The position numbers and the translations under genes were made by a program. This document shows, in pieces, positions 1-8,196 of a stretch of 64,000 nucleotides of DNA; the first letter of the stretch is position 1; every line of letters begins with the position of its first letter. A model generated the notes under the pieces. The model ran no database searches, was not told the DNA's origin, and saw only the letters and a list, made by a program, of their open reading frames with translations. The DNA comes from an uncultured Lachnospiraceae bacterium (lineage in GTDB: Bacteria > Bacillota > Clostridia > Lachnospirales > Lachnospiraceae), in the NCBI GenBank assembly GCA_905233955.1, contig CAJOFQ010000001.1:40343-104342 (forward strand). Direction: 5' to 3'.

Positions 1-647
1 TTGAAAAAATATCCAAAACCATCATCTCTCAGTTCATATCAATGGCTGTTTTACTGTTTATCTCAGGTGCGCTTAGTTATTTTTCGATAAATCTTCCGTA
101 CAATCTGCAGATGATACCATTTTGGGCAGCACTTGTGCTGCTTGGGTATACTTGTAAACTGTTAAAGGTCTTCGACAGGCTTAAGGGAATGGCAGCGTGG
201 ATTTTAGGAGCCTTAGCTGCTGTGATTTCCATATCCGTTATTGTTTCTCTTGGTTATGGCACAAATTTGTTCCGGGGTATCTTCGACGAACCTGTGGTTT
301 GGGTCATGATTTTCCTGTTCATAAATGGATTTATCAGTATATGGGGAGTATCCATGGTTTCCAAGCAAATTGAAGATATTGGTGTAAATGTCAGTAAGAT
401 TGCATTTTTGGGTTCTCATTCAATATATCTTTATATGTATCATGTCTTCATAGCGTGGCTGATCTGCAGCTTTACCGGATTCTCCATGAGATATGATCCG
501 GAAACGATGACGGTTTCAACTCTTGAGAAGAGCATTTTACTGTCTCTTGCAAGTGTTGCTATATCAATACTGATAAGTGTGTTGGCGGCAGACAAAGGGA
601 AAGATATAAAAGTGAAACGGATATTTATGGCTGATTGGGAAGCTTGA
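1..647 (+). CDS. Membrane acyltransferase-like protein, 3' end only
   Basis: The reading frame is open at the left edge (codons run from base 3), so the start lies outside the window. About 215 residues are visible with six or so hydrophobic segments. The segment near base 430, SIYLYMYHVFIAWLI, resembles the late helix of acyltransferase family 3 proteins, which O-acetylate surface polysaccharides or peptidoglycan. The N-terminal half with the catalytic histidine of that family is not in view, so the assignment rests on topology and this one motif. Another polytopic membrane protein is possible. It is followed 35 bases later by a second membrane protein on the same strand. Confidence 0.5.
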   Translation, partial: EKISKTIISQFISMAVLLFISGALSYFSINLPYNLQMIPFWAALVLLGYTCKLLKVFDRLKGMAAWILGALAAVISISVIVSLGYGTNLFRGIFDEPVVWVMIFLFINGFISIWGVSMVSKQIEDIGVNVSKIAFLGSHSIYLYMYHVFIAWLICSFTGFSMRYDPETMTVSTLEKSILLSLASVAISILISVLAADKGKDIKVKRIFMADWEA

Positions 648-682
648 ACTATTTTCAATAATGGAATACGGTTATTAGAAAA

Positions 683-1561
683 ATGAAAGATAAATTTAAA
701 ATCACTGGATGTGTTTTGTGTATTATACTGATTTTAATAAGCATAATAGTAGTATCTCCGTATGCCGGTGATATTAAGAATTATGAAAATATAAATAAGA
801 CACTTGATGAAAAGCGTACATCTGTCATTGAAATCTCAGCGGTTATTAACGGGTTGTCCCTGGTCATAGCTGCGGTACCCGGAGATGCAACAACGCCAAT
901 ATCTAATGAGATATCCCAGTTTAATACATATCTTGTAATAGCTCTCGCTGCTATAATGTTTGAAAAATTTATACTTCCGTTGTTAGGATTGGTAGTGTTC
1001 AGATTTATTGTACCTGTGATGCTTACAGCTTTATTATTTTATATTATATTCAGGAAACGAAAGCTTCTGGAGGTTTGCATACACCTTTTTGCGTTAAGTG
1101 TTGTATTAATGACCATAATTCCATTAGGAATAAAGGGTGGAGCTATTATAGATAAAAGCTTTGGCACAGATAATCTGATTTCCGAGTTAAAGGCTGAAAT
1201 GGAAAACATAAATGATCTGTACAAGGAAGCTGAACATAACGAAGAAGATTCTGATAATAACTATTCCGAAGGGGCCGTTTCATTTTTTGATGGCTTATAT
1301 GACAAATTGAAAGACTCTGCGGACGATGTCAGCAGCATCATAAAGGAAACAGTTACAAAAAATTCGGACTTGATAAAGGAAAAATCAAAAGTGATAATAA
1401 GCAGGATAATGGATGTGTTGGCAGTAATCATTGTATCAAATGTTGTGTTGCCTATATTGTCACTCCTTGTTATGTGCTGGGCGATCAAAACTGCTTTAAC
1501 AAATATATTTCTGTTTGAACCGGAGATAGATGTATCAAAGCTTATCTCGAAAAAGAGTTAG
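683..1561 (+). CDS. Hypothetical polytopic membrane protein
   Basis: I do not recognise this 292-residue protein. It has one N-terminal hydrophobic segment (about residues 7-27), a group of three closely spaced segments (about 83-150), a long charged stretch (about 155-240, rich in Glu, Asp and Lys, probably helical and extracytoplasmic or cytoplasmic according to topology) and a last hydrophobic segment (about 240-268). No enzymatic motif is visible. The ribosome binding site is poor (AGAAAA before ATG 683), which leaves the start somewhat uncertain. It converges with the HAD phosphatase gene; the two stop codons overlap at 1558-1561. Confidence 0.55.
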   Translation: MKDKFKITGCVLCIILILISIIVVSPYAGDIKNYENINKTLDEKRTSVIEISAVINGLSLVIAAVPGDATTPISNEISQFNTYLVIALAAIMFEKFILPLLGLVVFRFIVPVMLTALLFYIIFRKRKLLEVCIHLFALSVVLMTIIPLGIKGGAIIDKSFGTDNLISELKAEMENINDLYKEAEHNEEDSDNNYSEGAVSFFDGLYDKLKDSADDVSSIIKETVTKNSDLIKEKSKVIISRIMDVLAVIIVSNVVLPILSLLVMCWAIKTALTNIFLFEPEIDVSKLISKKS

Positions 1562-2349
1562 ACAATTTTTTCAAACAATCCAAGCTTTTCACAGGCCTGA
1601 TATATTCCGTCCTGGTCTACAGGAGCGGTGATATAGTCAGCCCGTTCCTTGACTTCCGGGACTGCATTGCCCATAGCCACCTTGTACCATCCGTCATCTG
1701 TGAACATGGACAGGTCATTAAGTGCATCTCCAAACACCACTGCATCCTTAAGATCTGCATTAAAATGCTGCATAACCCGTTTGATGCCGTATGCTTTGTC
1801 TGCCGGTTCTACAAAAATGTATTCCTTGTGGAAACGGCACCAAGGGAGCTTTTTTAGGGATTCAAGAGCCTGCTCATCGGGCTCATAGCAGGCTATGTAT
1901 GCTTTGTAGATATTATCATAATTGCGCGGATCAAGTCCCGGGACTATCCTGGTATTCATGTATTTATCATCGGAAAATTCTTCAAAGCTTTTGTCAGGAG
2001 TAAAGCGGATTTTGGAGTCCTCCACCTGAAGACCCCAGGGGTATCCTTTTTCTATACATTCATCAATAAGCTCTATTATATCTTCTTTTGGAAGGGGAGT
2101 TATGCCCAGGAATTCCCCGTCAATAGTTGCTCCGTAGCCTCCATCGCTTATCATATTATCAAAATCCAGCTGCTGCATATAATCGGTGGCCATTGCATGC
2201 ATCCGGCCTGTGGCAATACACATAAAATGACCGGCGTCCCTAAGCTTTTTAAGCGCAAGCTGTGTGGATTCAGGTATAAAACCGGCTCCGTATCCTCCTG
2301 CAACCAGTGTTCCGTCTATATCGAAGAATAAGTATCTTTTCTTAGCCAT
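1558..2349 (-). CDS. HAD-family (Cof-type) sugar phosphatase
   Basis: A 263-residue haloacid dehalogenase superfamily hydrolase of the Cof/IIB subfamily, soluble and probably acting on phosphorylated sugars or cofactors such as FMN precursors; the substrate cannot be read from sequence. Motif I, FFDIDGTLV, sits at residues 8-16 with the nucleophile and general acid aspartates. Motif II lies near IATGRMHAM, and the C-terminal motif IV, VVFGDALNDLSMF, supplies the Mg-binding Asp residues. The cap between them is of C2 type. Length is normal. The start has a good AAGGAG site on the minus strand. It is monocistronic, with a repeat element just upstream. Confidence 0.85.
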   Translation of the reverse strand: MAKKRYLFFDIDGTLVAGGYGAGFIPESTQLALKKLRDAGHFMCIATGRMHAMATDYMQQLDFDNMISDGGYGATIDGEFLGITPLPKEDIIELIDECIEKGYPWGLQVEDSKIRFTPDKSFEEFSDDKYMNTRIVPGLDPRNYDNIYKAYIACYEPDEQALESLKKLPWCRFHKEYIFVEPADKAYGIKRVMQHFNADLKDAVVFGDALNDLSMFTDDGWYKVAMGNAVPEVKERADYITAPVDQDGIYQACEKLGLFEKIV

Positions 2350-2383
2350 GGTCTGCTCCTTTTTTATTCAAACATTTCAAAGA

Positions 2384-2506
2384 ATACTATGATGTTGGGG
2401 TCAAAAGTATTTGCCCCCAACTTAATTCGTGTTTGGGCGGGTCACAAAGTCTCAAATCATTGCGCAAGCGCATGATTTGGACCTTTTGACCCTGATATCA
2501 TACTAT
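2384..2506. repeat. Self-complementary MITE/REP-like element
   Basis: This 123-base stretch lies in the 301-base gap between the HAD gene and secG. Its ends are imperfect inverted repeats: ATACTATGATGTTGGGGTCA on the left matches the reverse complement of the right end (2482-2506) at about 18 of 24 positions. Two internal hairpins are also present: 2394-2400 pairs with 2415-2421, and 2439-2492 folds into a long imperfect hairpin (GGGTCA/TGACCC, AAATCAT/ATGATTT, tip GCGCAAGCGC). The left and right arms and the internal hairpin use the same GGGTCA-type core, so alternative folds exist. No reading frame is present. I see no second copy in this window. It is either a non-autonomous mobile repeat or a highly structured RNA. 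Confidence 0.6.
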
Positions 2507-2544
2507 ATCTCATTATAATCACTTTTTCAATTATGGATTAATGC

Positions 2545-2573
2545 TTGCATTTACGGTACAAATGTGATAATAT
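2545..2573 (+). promoter_or_regulatory. Sigma-A promoter for secG
   Basis: TTGCAT at 2545-2550 and TAATAT at 2568-2573 are separated by 17 bases, close to the vegetative consensus. The predicted start of transcription is near 2580, about 70 bases before secG. Confidence 0.65.
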
Positions 2574-2650
2574 CACAAAAGTTGTCTTTATGTAGATTGA
2601 TTTAAGAGCTTTGTTTTTGGCAGAGCGTACTTATACAGGAGGATATCATA

Positions 2651-2890
2651 ATGTTAAAAGTAGTTTTAATGGTTGCTTTTATTCTTATTAGCGTAATACT
2701 TACGGTGATTATTTTATCACAGGAGGGCAAGCAGGCAGGACTCGGTTCCCTAAGCGGCCAGAGTAACACGGACAGTTATTGGAGCAAGAACAAAGGACGC
2801 TCCAGAGAGGGTATCCTTGTAAGGGTTACGACGGTTTTGGTTGTTCTATTCTTTGTTTTGGCTGCGGTTTTGTGTATCGGAAGTCTCTAA
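2651..2890 (+). CDS. secG: Preprotein translocase subunit SecG
   Basis: A 79-residue small membrane protein with the two-helix SecG plan: a first hydrophobic segment (residues 3-22), a polar glycine/serine-rich loop containing QEGKQAGLGSLSG, and a second hydrophobic segment (56-77). SecG assists SecYEG-dependent export by moving with SecA. Length is typical of Firmicutes. ATG 2651 is preceded by AGGAGGATATC. It has its own promoter at 2545 and terminator at 2901, and rnr and smpB follow, the common Firmicutes order secG-rnr-smpB. Confidence 0.93.
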   Translation: MLKVVLMVAFILISVILTVIILSQEGKQAGLGSLSGQSNTDSYWSKNKGRSREGILVRVTTVLVVLFFVLAAVLCIGSL

Positions 2891-2900
2891 GATATTTTAA

Positions 2901-2928
2901 CCATCGGGTTTTACCCGGTGGTTTTTGT
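2901..2928 (+). terminator. Intrinsic terminator after secG
   Basis: ACCATCGGG (2901-2909) pairs with CCCGGTGGT (2914-2922) with one wobble, followed by a run of T at 2922-2927. It lies 11 bases after the secG stop. Confidence 0.75.
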
Positions 2929-3037
2929 GTCATATGGGGGATTTTGTATTAGGAGCCTGGTACTGTCCAATGAACACGAAGTGTGAATTGATGACTCTAA
3001 AGGACTAGCTTCGCGTCGCAGTAGAGGAGATATTGTT

Positions 3038-5053
3038 TTGAAAAAAGAATTAACAGGTTTATATAGACAAAATGTCAAGGGATTTGGATTTGTAACCGTA
3101 GAAGGTTATGATGAGGATTTTTTTATTTCCAGAGATAATCGGCTTAATGCTTTTAATATGGATATGGTAAGCATAGTTCTTCTGCCCGAGAGAAGCGGCA
3201 GCCGTTGTGAAGCAAAGATAGTTGCAGTTAAAGAAAGGGCAGTAGACTCTTGTATAGGAGTTTTTGAACGAATTGGTTCTTCTGGTCTATTATATCCTGA
3301 TGATCAGAAGCTTCCTCCTGTGATTCGCATATCACACAAAGGTTTTAATGGAGCTATAGGAGGCCAGAAGGTTGTCTGCAAAATATTATCCTATGGCGGC
3401 AAGGAAAAAAAGAGTCTTCCGGAAGGAGAGGTAACTGAAATACTGGGATTTAAGGATGATCCCGGTGTGGATGTAATGTCAGTTGTTTATAAGTACAGGG
3501 TGCCTGTGGATTTTGACACTGAGGTTATAAAGGAATCAGAAGGTTTGCCCAAGAGCGTATCCAAGCGTGATATGAAACATCGTTTGGATCTTACTGCAGC
3601 AAGGACGATAACCATAGACGGAGATGATACAAAGGATTTTGACGATGCCATATCCATAGAGCGAAAGGGCGATGGATATGTACTTGGCGTGCATATTGCT
3701 GATGTTTCTCATTATGTTAAGGAAAATTCCTGCCTGGATAAAGATGCTTTAAACAGGGGCACCAGTATCTATCTGGCTGACAGGGTTATTCCAATGCTTC
3801 CAGAAAGGCTGTCTAACGACATCTGTTCTCTAAAGGAAAAAGAAAATCGACTTACATTAAGTGTTTTGATGCGCTTTGACGCCAAGGGGCGTATTATGGA
3901 CTATGATATTGCTGAATCAGTAATATGTGTGGATCATAGGATGACCTATAGTCAGGTTAACGAGATATTGTCCATGAATAATCGAAGCCTGTGTGTAAAA
4001 TATGCTGACATTCTGGGAGATCTTTTCCTGATGGAGGATCTGGCAAAAAAGATCAGAAAAAGGAGAACGCGGCGTGGAGCAATAGATTTTACATTCCCTG
4101 AAGCCAAGATTAAGCTGGATGATTCAGGCCGGGCAATCGATGTTGTAGTCCTGGATCGGGGCGTTTCTGAAATGATGATTGAAGATTTCATGCTGTCAGC
4201 AAACGAGACGGTTGCCACTGAATTCTCATTAAGAAAGCTGCCTTTTTTATACCGTAATCATGATAAGCCGGATGAAGATAAGATTATATCACTTCGAAAA
4301 ACAGCAGCCGGTTTTGGCATACAGCTTGGGGGCAAAGGCGGCAAGGTAACTCCCAAGCACCTTCAAAGGTTTATAAAAAAGCTTAAGGGTCTTCCACAGG
4401 AGGATTTGTTATCCATACTTACACTTCGTTCCATGGCAAGAGCCGAATACTCTGATAGCAATCTGGGCCATTTTGGCCTTGCTTCGGAGTATTATTGTCA
4501 TTTTACATCGCCCATTCGCAGATATCCTGATCTGATCGTTCACAGGATCATCAAGGAATCGCTGCATAATAAGATAAAAAAGAAAAGAAAAGAGCATTAT
4601 GCTTCAATTCTTCATGATATTGCCGAAAGAAGCAGCAGCTCGGAACGGCAGGCGGATGAGCTTGAACGGGATGTAACTAAGATGAAAATGGCGGAATATA
4701 TGCAGGATCATGTTGGAGAAATTTTTACAGGCCGTATTTCCGGAGTTACACAGTGGGGATTCTATGTTCAGCTTCCTAATACTGTTGAGGGAATGGTTCC
4801 GCTGCGTATGATCACTGATGACTATTATGAGTTTAATGAGGAAGCTCAAACCCTAACTGGTGTCAGAACTCACCGTGTATTCACTCTTCAGGATGAAGTG
4901 ACTATCAGGGTGGATCGAGTGGATGTGGCGGCAAGGATGATCGATTTTTGCCTGTATGAAGAAATGAGTCAAAAGTCTCACAAGCAAAAAAGGAGAAAGC
5001 ATGGCGGAAAAAAAGCTAAGATCAATAGCAAGGAACAAAAAAGCAAGTCATGA
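3038..5053 (+). CDS. rnr: Ribonuclease R
   Basis: A 671-residue 3'-5' exoribonuclease of the RNB/RNase II family that degrades structured RNA and works with SmpB/tmRNA in mRNA quality control. It has N-terminal cold-shock OB folds (about 1-150), the RNB catalytic domain (about 175-500) with TIDGDDTKDFDDAIS carrying the metal-binding aspartates, the FTSPIRRYPDL motif, a C-terminal S1 domain (about 555-640) and a Lys/Arg-rich tail. The start is TTG 3038 with GAGGAGA seven bases upstream; no ATG fits. The basic tail is encoded where the gene overlaps smpB by 53 bases in another frame, which couples the two functionally linked genes. Confidence 0.94.
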   Translation: MKKELTGLYRQNVKGFGFVTVEGYDEDFFISRDNRLNAFNMDMVSIVLLPERSGSRCEAKIVAVKERAVDSCIGVFERIGSSGLLYPDDQKLPPVIRISHKGFNGAIGGQKVVCKILSYGGKEKKSLPEGEVTEILGFKDDPGVDVMSVVYKYRVPVDFDTEVIKESEGLPKSVSKRDMKHRLDLTAARTITIDGDDTKDFDDAISIERKGDGYVLGVHIADVSHYVKENSCLDKDALNRGTSIYLADRVIPMLPERLSNDICSLKEKENRLTLSVLMRFDAKGRIMDYDIAESVICVDHRMTYSQVNEILSMNNRSLCVKYADILGDLFLMEDLAKKIRKRRTRRGAIDFTFPEAKIKLDDSGRAIDVVVLDRGVSEMMIEDFMLSANETVATEFSLRKLPFLYRNHDKPDEDKIISLRKTAAGFGIQLGGKGGKVTPKHLQRFIKKLKGLPQEDLLSILTLRSMARAEYSDSNLGHFGLASEYYCHFTSPIRRYPDLIVHRIIKESLHNKIKKKRKEHYASILHDIAERSSSSERQADELERDVTKMKMAEYMQDHVGEIFTGRISGVTQWGFYVQLPNTVEGMVPLRMITDDYYEFNEEAQTLTGVRTHRVFTLQDEVTIRVDRVDVAARMIDFCLYEEMSQKSHKQKRRKHGGKKAKINSKEQKSKS

Positions 5054-5468
5054 TTATTTTTTCGAAGAAATATATGAGGCGGGAATATGCCTTGTAGGTA
5101 CAGAGGTTAAGTCGCTTCGTATGGGCAAGTGTTCCATTAAGGAAGCCTTCATACGAATTGATAATGGTGAGGCAATTATTTACCAGATGCATATATCTCC
5201 TTATGAGATGGGCAATATATTTAACAAGGATCCCATAAGACCAAGAAAGCTGCTGCTTCATAAACAACAGATCAGAAAGCTGCAGGGTCAGATAACACAG
5301 CAGGGTTATACCATTGTCCCGGTAGAAGTGTACTTTTCGAAGGGTCTGGTAAAGTTAAAAATTGCTTTGGCAAAAGGTAAAAAGCTATATGACAAGCGGC
5401 ATGACATAGCTAAAAAGGATCAAAGAAGAGAAGCGGAAAGAGAGTTTAAGGTTAGAAACCTTCGCTGA
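5001..5468 (+). CDS. smpB: SsrA-binding protein SmpB
   Basis: A 155-residue SmpB. It binds tmRNA and places it in the empty A site of stalled ribosomes for trans-translation. Visible family features are the N-terminal IARNKKASHDYFFEE segment, GTEVKSLRMGKCSIKEAF (the tmRNA-binding OB barrel) and the basic C-terminal tail with KKDQRREAERE that occupies the decoding centre. ATG 5001 has GGAGAAAG directly upstream and lies inside the 3' end of rnr. The tmRNA gene itself is not found in this window. Confidence 0.95.
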   Translation: MAEKKLRSIARNKKASHDYFFEEIYEAGICLVGTEVKSLRMGKCSIKEAFIRIDNGEAIIYQMHISPYEMGNIFNKDPIRPRKLLLHKQQIRKLQGQITQQGYTIVPVEVYFSKGLVKLKIALAKGKKLYDKRHDIAKKDQRREAEREFKVRNLR

Positions 5469-5498
5469 CAACAAAGGTTTGTCAGCATTAAGGGTTTC

Positions 5499-5526
5499 TT
5501 GACAAAATGGCCTACTATGCTACAAT
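5499..5526 (+). promoter_or_regulatory. Sigma-A promoter for leuS
   Basis: TTGACA (5499-5504) and TACAAT (5521-5526) with 16 bases between. It leaves an untranslated leader of only about 35-40 bases before leuS, too short for a T-box. A preceding 8-base-pair hairpin (about 5464-5486, GCTGACAA/TTGTCAGC) follows smpB but lacks a T tract. Confidence 0.65.
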
Positions 5527-5570
5527 ATTTCGGTGTTTTTTGATTGTTCACAGGCAGGAAGGACGAAAAA

Positions 5571-7982
5571 ATGGCAGAACCTTATAATCATAGAGAAATA
5601 GAAGAAAAGTGGCGCCGTATCTGGGAGGAGTCACCTGTTAATCCCAAGGATGAAAATAAGGAAAAATACTATTGTCTGGATATGTTCCCTTATCCATCTG
5701 CTAACGGGTTGCATGTGGGACATTGGCGCGGATATGTTATATCTGATGTGTGGAGCCGTTACAAGCTGATGCAGAATTACTACATTATCCATCCTATGGG
5801 ATGGGATGCGTTTGGTCTGCCTGCTGAGAATTACGCCATCAAGATGGGAATTCATCCTGCCAAGTCTACGGCGGATAATGTTAATAACATCCGTAAACAG
5901 ATCAAGCAGATCGCTGCAATTTATGATTGGGATATGGAGGTTAATACTACCGATCCTGACTATTACAAATGGACTCAGTGGATCTTTCTTCAGATGTTCC
6001 ATAAGGGACTGGCATATCAGAAGGAGATGCCAATCAACTGGTGTCCTTCATGCAAGACGGGACTTGCCAATGAAGAAGTGGTTAACGGCAAGTGTGAACG
6101 CTGCGGAGCAGATGTTACCAAGAAGAATCTTAAACAGTGGATGCTTAAGATAACAGCCTATGCAGATCGTTTGTTAAATGATCTTGATACGCTGGATTGG
6201 CCTGAAAAGGTCAAAAAAATGCAGACAGACTGGATAGGCAAGAGCTATGGTGCAGAAGTAGTATTTCCTATCGATGGAAGGGATGAAACCCTGACAGTTT
6301 ATACTACCAGACCTGACACCTTGTATGGCGCTACCTTTATGGTACTTGCGCCTGAGCATGAGCTGGCAGCTTCACTGGCTACAGATGGACAGGAGCAGGC
6401 AGTTTCGGATTATATCTACAAGACATCTCTCAAGTCATCTGTAGACAGACTTCAGAACAAGGAAAAGACCGGAGTATTTACCGGAAGTTACGCCATTAAT
6501 CCTTTAAGTGGTGCAAAGATTCCTATCTGGCTTTCGGATTATGTCCTGGCTGATTACGGTACGGGAGCTATCATGTGTGTTCCTGCCCATGACGACAGAG
6601 ATTTTGAGTTTGCGACCAAATTTGATATCCCGATTATTCAGGTAATATCCAAGGATGGTACCGTTGATGCTGACATGAAGGAAGCATACACTGATGCATC
6701 CGGTATTATGATCAACTCAGGTGAGTGGAATGGAAGAGAGTCAGCCGAGCTTAAGCTGGAAGCACCTAAGATCATTGAGGATAAGGGGCTGGGTAAGAAG
6801 ACCGCCAATTACAAGCTTCGTGACTGGGTATTTTCCCGTCAGCGCTATTGGGGTGAGCCGATACCTATAGTTCATTGCCCTGATTGCGGCGCAGTGGGTG
6901 TACCTGAGGATCAATTGCCTCTGACGCTTCCGGATGTAGAAAATTATGAGCCTACCGGAACCGGAGAATCTCCTCTTGCAGCTATGGAGGATTGGGTCAA
7001 TACTACCTGTCCATGCTGCGGCAAGCCTGCTAAGAGGGAAACCAATACTATGCCTCAATGGGCAGGATCATCCTGGTATTTCCTAAGATATGTGGATAAC
7101 CACAATGATAACGAACTGGTTTCCAGGGAGAAGGCTGATAAGTACCTGCCGGTAGACATGTACATCGGCGGGGTAGAGCATGCTGTGCTTCATTTGCTGT
7201 ATGCCAGATTTTGGACGAAATTTTTGTATGATATCGGGGTTGTTTCCTTTGAGGAACCCTTCAAGAAATTGTTTAATCAGGGCATGATAACCGGCAAAAA
7301 CGGCATTAAAATGTCCAAATCCAAGGGCAATGTCATATCACCGGATGATCTGGTACGCGATTACGGCTGTGATTCATTAAGACTGTATGAGCTGTTTGTC
7401 GGACCTCCGGAACTGGATTCCGAATGGGACGACAGAGGAATAGACGGTGTATATCGTTTTATTTCGAGGTTATGGAAGCTTGTAATGGATCATAAGGATG
7501 ACGGTGCCGGTGATACACCTGAGATTCTTCGTGAACGGAACCGTTTGATCTATGATATATCCACCCGGCTGGAGAATTTCAGCCTCAATACTGTTGTATC
7601 CGGTTTTATGGAGCATTTGAATACATTAGTATCTATGGCCAAGGATAAAAAGGTCGACCGTGACACCATGACAGTTTTTGTTCAGCTTTTAGCCCCGTTT
7701 GCTCCGCACATAAGTGAAGAATTATATCATACTTTAGGAAATGATGCCTCTGTCTTTGCAGGGGGTTGGCCTTCTTATGATGAATCTTTACTTGAGGATG
7801 ATACTGTTGAAATAGGTGTTCAAATCAACGGCAAATTAAGAGGAACAGTTACCATCAAAAAGGATGCAGATAAGGATACAGCCATCAGCGAGGCTAAAAA
7901 AGTATTAGGTGACAAGCTTTCCGGCAACATAAAAAAAGAAGTATATGTGCCGGGCAGAATTATTAATATTGTTGTAGCTTGA
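5571..7982 (+). CDS. leuS: Leucyl-tRNA synthetase
   Basis: An 803-residue class Ia aminoacyl-tRNA synthetase that charges tRNA-Leu. The HIGH-type motif HVGH lies at residue 48 and KMSKS starts at residue 580. Between them are the zinc-ribbon cysteines (WCPSCKTGLANEE and CERCG; CPDCG; CPCCG) and the CP1 editing domain with TTRPDTLYGATFM and GTGAIMCVPAHDDRD. The C-terminal anticodon-binding and tail domains are complete. The frame is open nine codons upstream to TTG 5544, but ATG 5571 has AGGAAGGA at the right distance and gives the usual N terminus MAEPYNHREIE. Its stop overlaps the -35 box of the infC promoter. Confidence 0.96.
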   Translation: MAEPYNHREIEEKWRRIWEESPVNPKDENKEKYYCLDMFPYPSANGLHVGHWRGYVISDVWSRYKLMQNYYIIHPMGWDAFGLPAENYAIKMGIHPAKSTADNVNNIRKQIKQIAAIYDWDMEVNTTDPDYYKWTQWIFLQMFHKGLAYQKEMPINWCPSCKTGLANEEVVNGKCERCGADVTKKNLKQWMLKITAYADRLLNDLDTLDWPEKVKKMQTDWIGKSYGAEVVFPIDGRDETLTVYTTRPDTLYGATFMVLAPEHELAASLATDGQEQAVSDYIYKTSLKSSVDRLQNKEKTGVFTGSYAINPLSGAKIPIWLSDYVLADYGTGAIMCVPAHDDRDFEFATKFDIPIIQVISKDGTVDADMKEAYTDASGIMINSGEWNGRESAELKLEAPKIIEDKGLGKKTANYKLRDWVFSRQRYWGEPIPIVHCPDCGAVGVPEDQLPLTLPDVENYEPTGTGESPLAAMEDWVNTTCPCCGKPAKRETNTMPQWAGSSWYFLRYVDNHNDNELVSREKADKYLPVDMYIGGVEHAVLHLLYARFWTKFLYDIGVVSFEEPFKKLFNQGMITGKNGIKMSKSKGNVISPDDLVRDYGCDSLRLYELFVGPPELDSEWDDRGIDGVYRFISRLWKLVMDHKDDGAGDTPEILRERNRLIYDISTRLENFSLNTVVSGFMEHLNTLVSMAKDKKVDRDTMTVFVQLLAPFAPHISEELYHTLGNDASVFAGGWPSYDESLLEDDTVEIGVQINGKLRGTVTIKKDADKDTAISEAKKVLGDKLSGNIKKEVYVPGRIINIVVA

Positions 7983-8007
7983 CAAATCAGTTGTCATGTG
8001 CTAATGT
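7979..8007 (+). promoter_or_regulatory. Sigma-A promoter for infC-rpmI-rplT
   Basis: TTGACA (7979-7984) and TAATGT (8002-8007) with 17 bases between. The -35 box includes the leuS stop codon. Transcription would start near 8014 and run through the attenuator leader. Confidence 0.65.
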
Positions 8008-8013
8008 GTTTTG

Positions 8014-8196
8014 GTCGTTTTCAAGCAGAGTTATCCACTCTCACCCGGAGGCGGTTCATGCAGCCAGCTATCCGGCGTTTATATGACAGATAATACATTA
8101 ATTGTGTTTTGTTTGTTTGAGTGAAAGTGGATAGCCGGTCTATCCACTTTTTTACTGTTAATAGGTAATCATATCAGTTTATATGGAGGTGTAGTT
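8014..8196 (+). promoter_or_regulatory. L20-type attenuator leader of infC operon
   Basis: About 180 untranslated bases precede infC. The arm at 8031-8044 (TTATCCACTCTCAC) can pair with 8121-8134 at 13 of 14 positions, which would disrupt the terminator hairpin at 8124-8150. The two structures are mutually exclusive, as in a transcription attenuator. In Bacillus subtilis the infC-rpmI-rplT leader works this way, with excess ribosomal protein L20 binding the leader to force termination (Rfam L20 leader family). The position and gene order match; the L20 binding site itself, which mimics 23S rRNA, I infer rather than see. Confidence 0.75.
8124..8153 (+). terminator. Attenuator terminator upstream of infC
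   Basis: AAAGTGGATAG (8124-8134), loop CCGGT, CTATCCACTTT (8140-8150), then T to 8153: an 11-base-pair perfect stem with a T run, located 44 bases before infC and therefore regulatory rather than end-of-gene. Confidence 0.85.

Noticed and set aside
2929..3037. Possible structured leader of rnr with CTCTA pairing to TAGAG near the SD
   Set aside because: Only five pairs around a 22-base loop; not convincing. The small CACGAAGTG palindrome is likewise too short.
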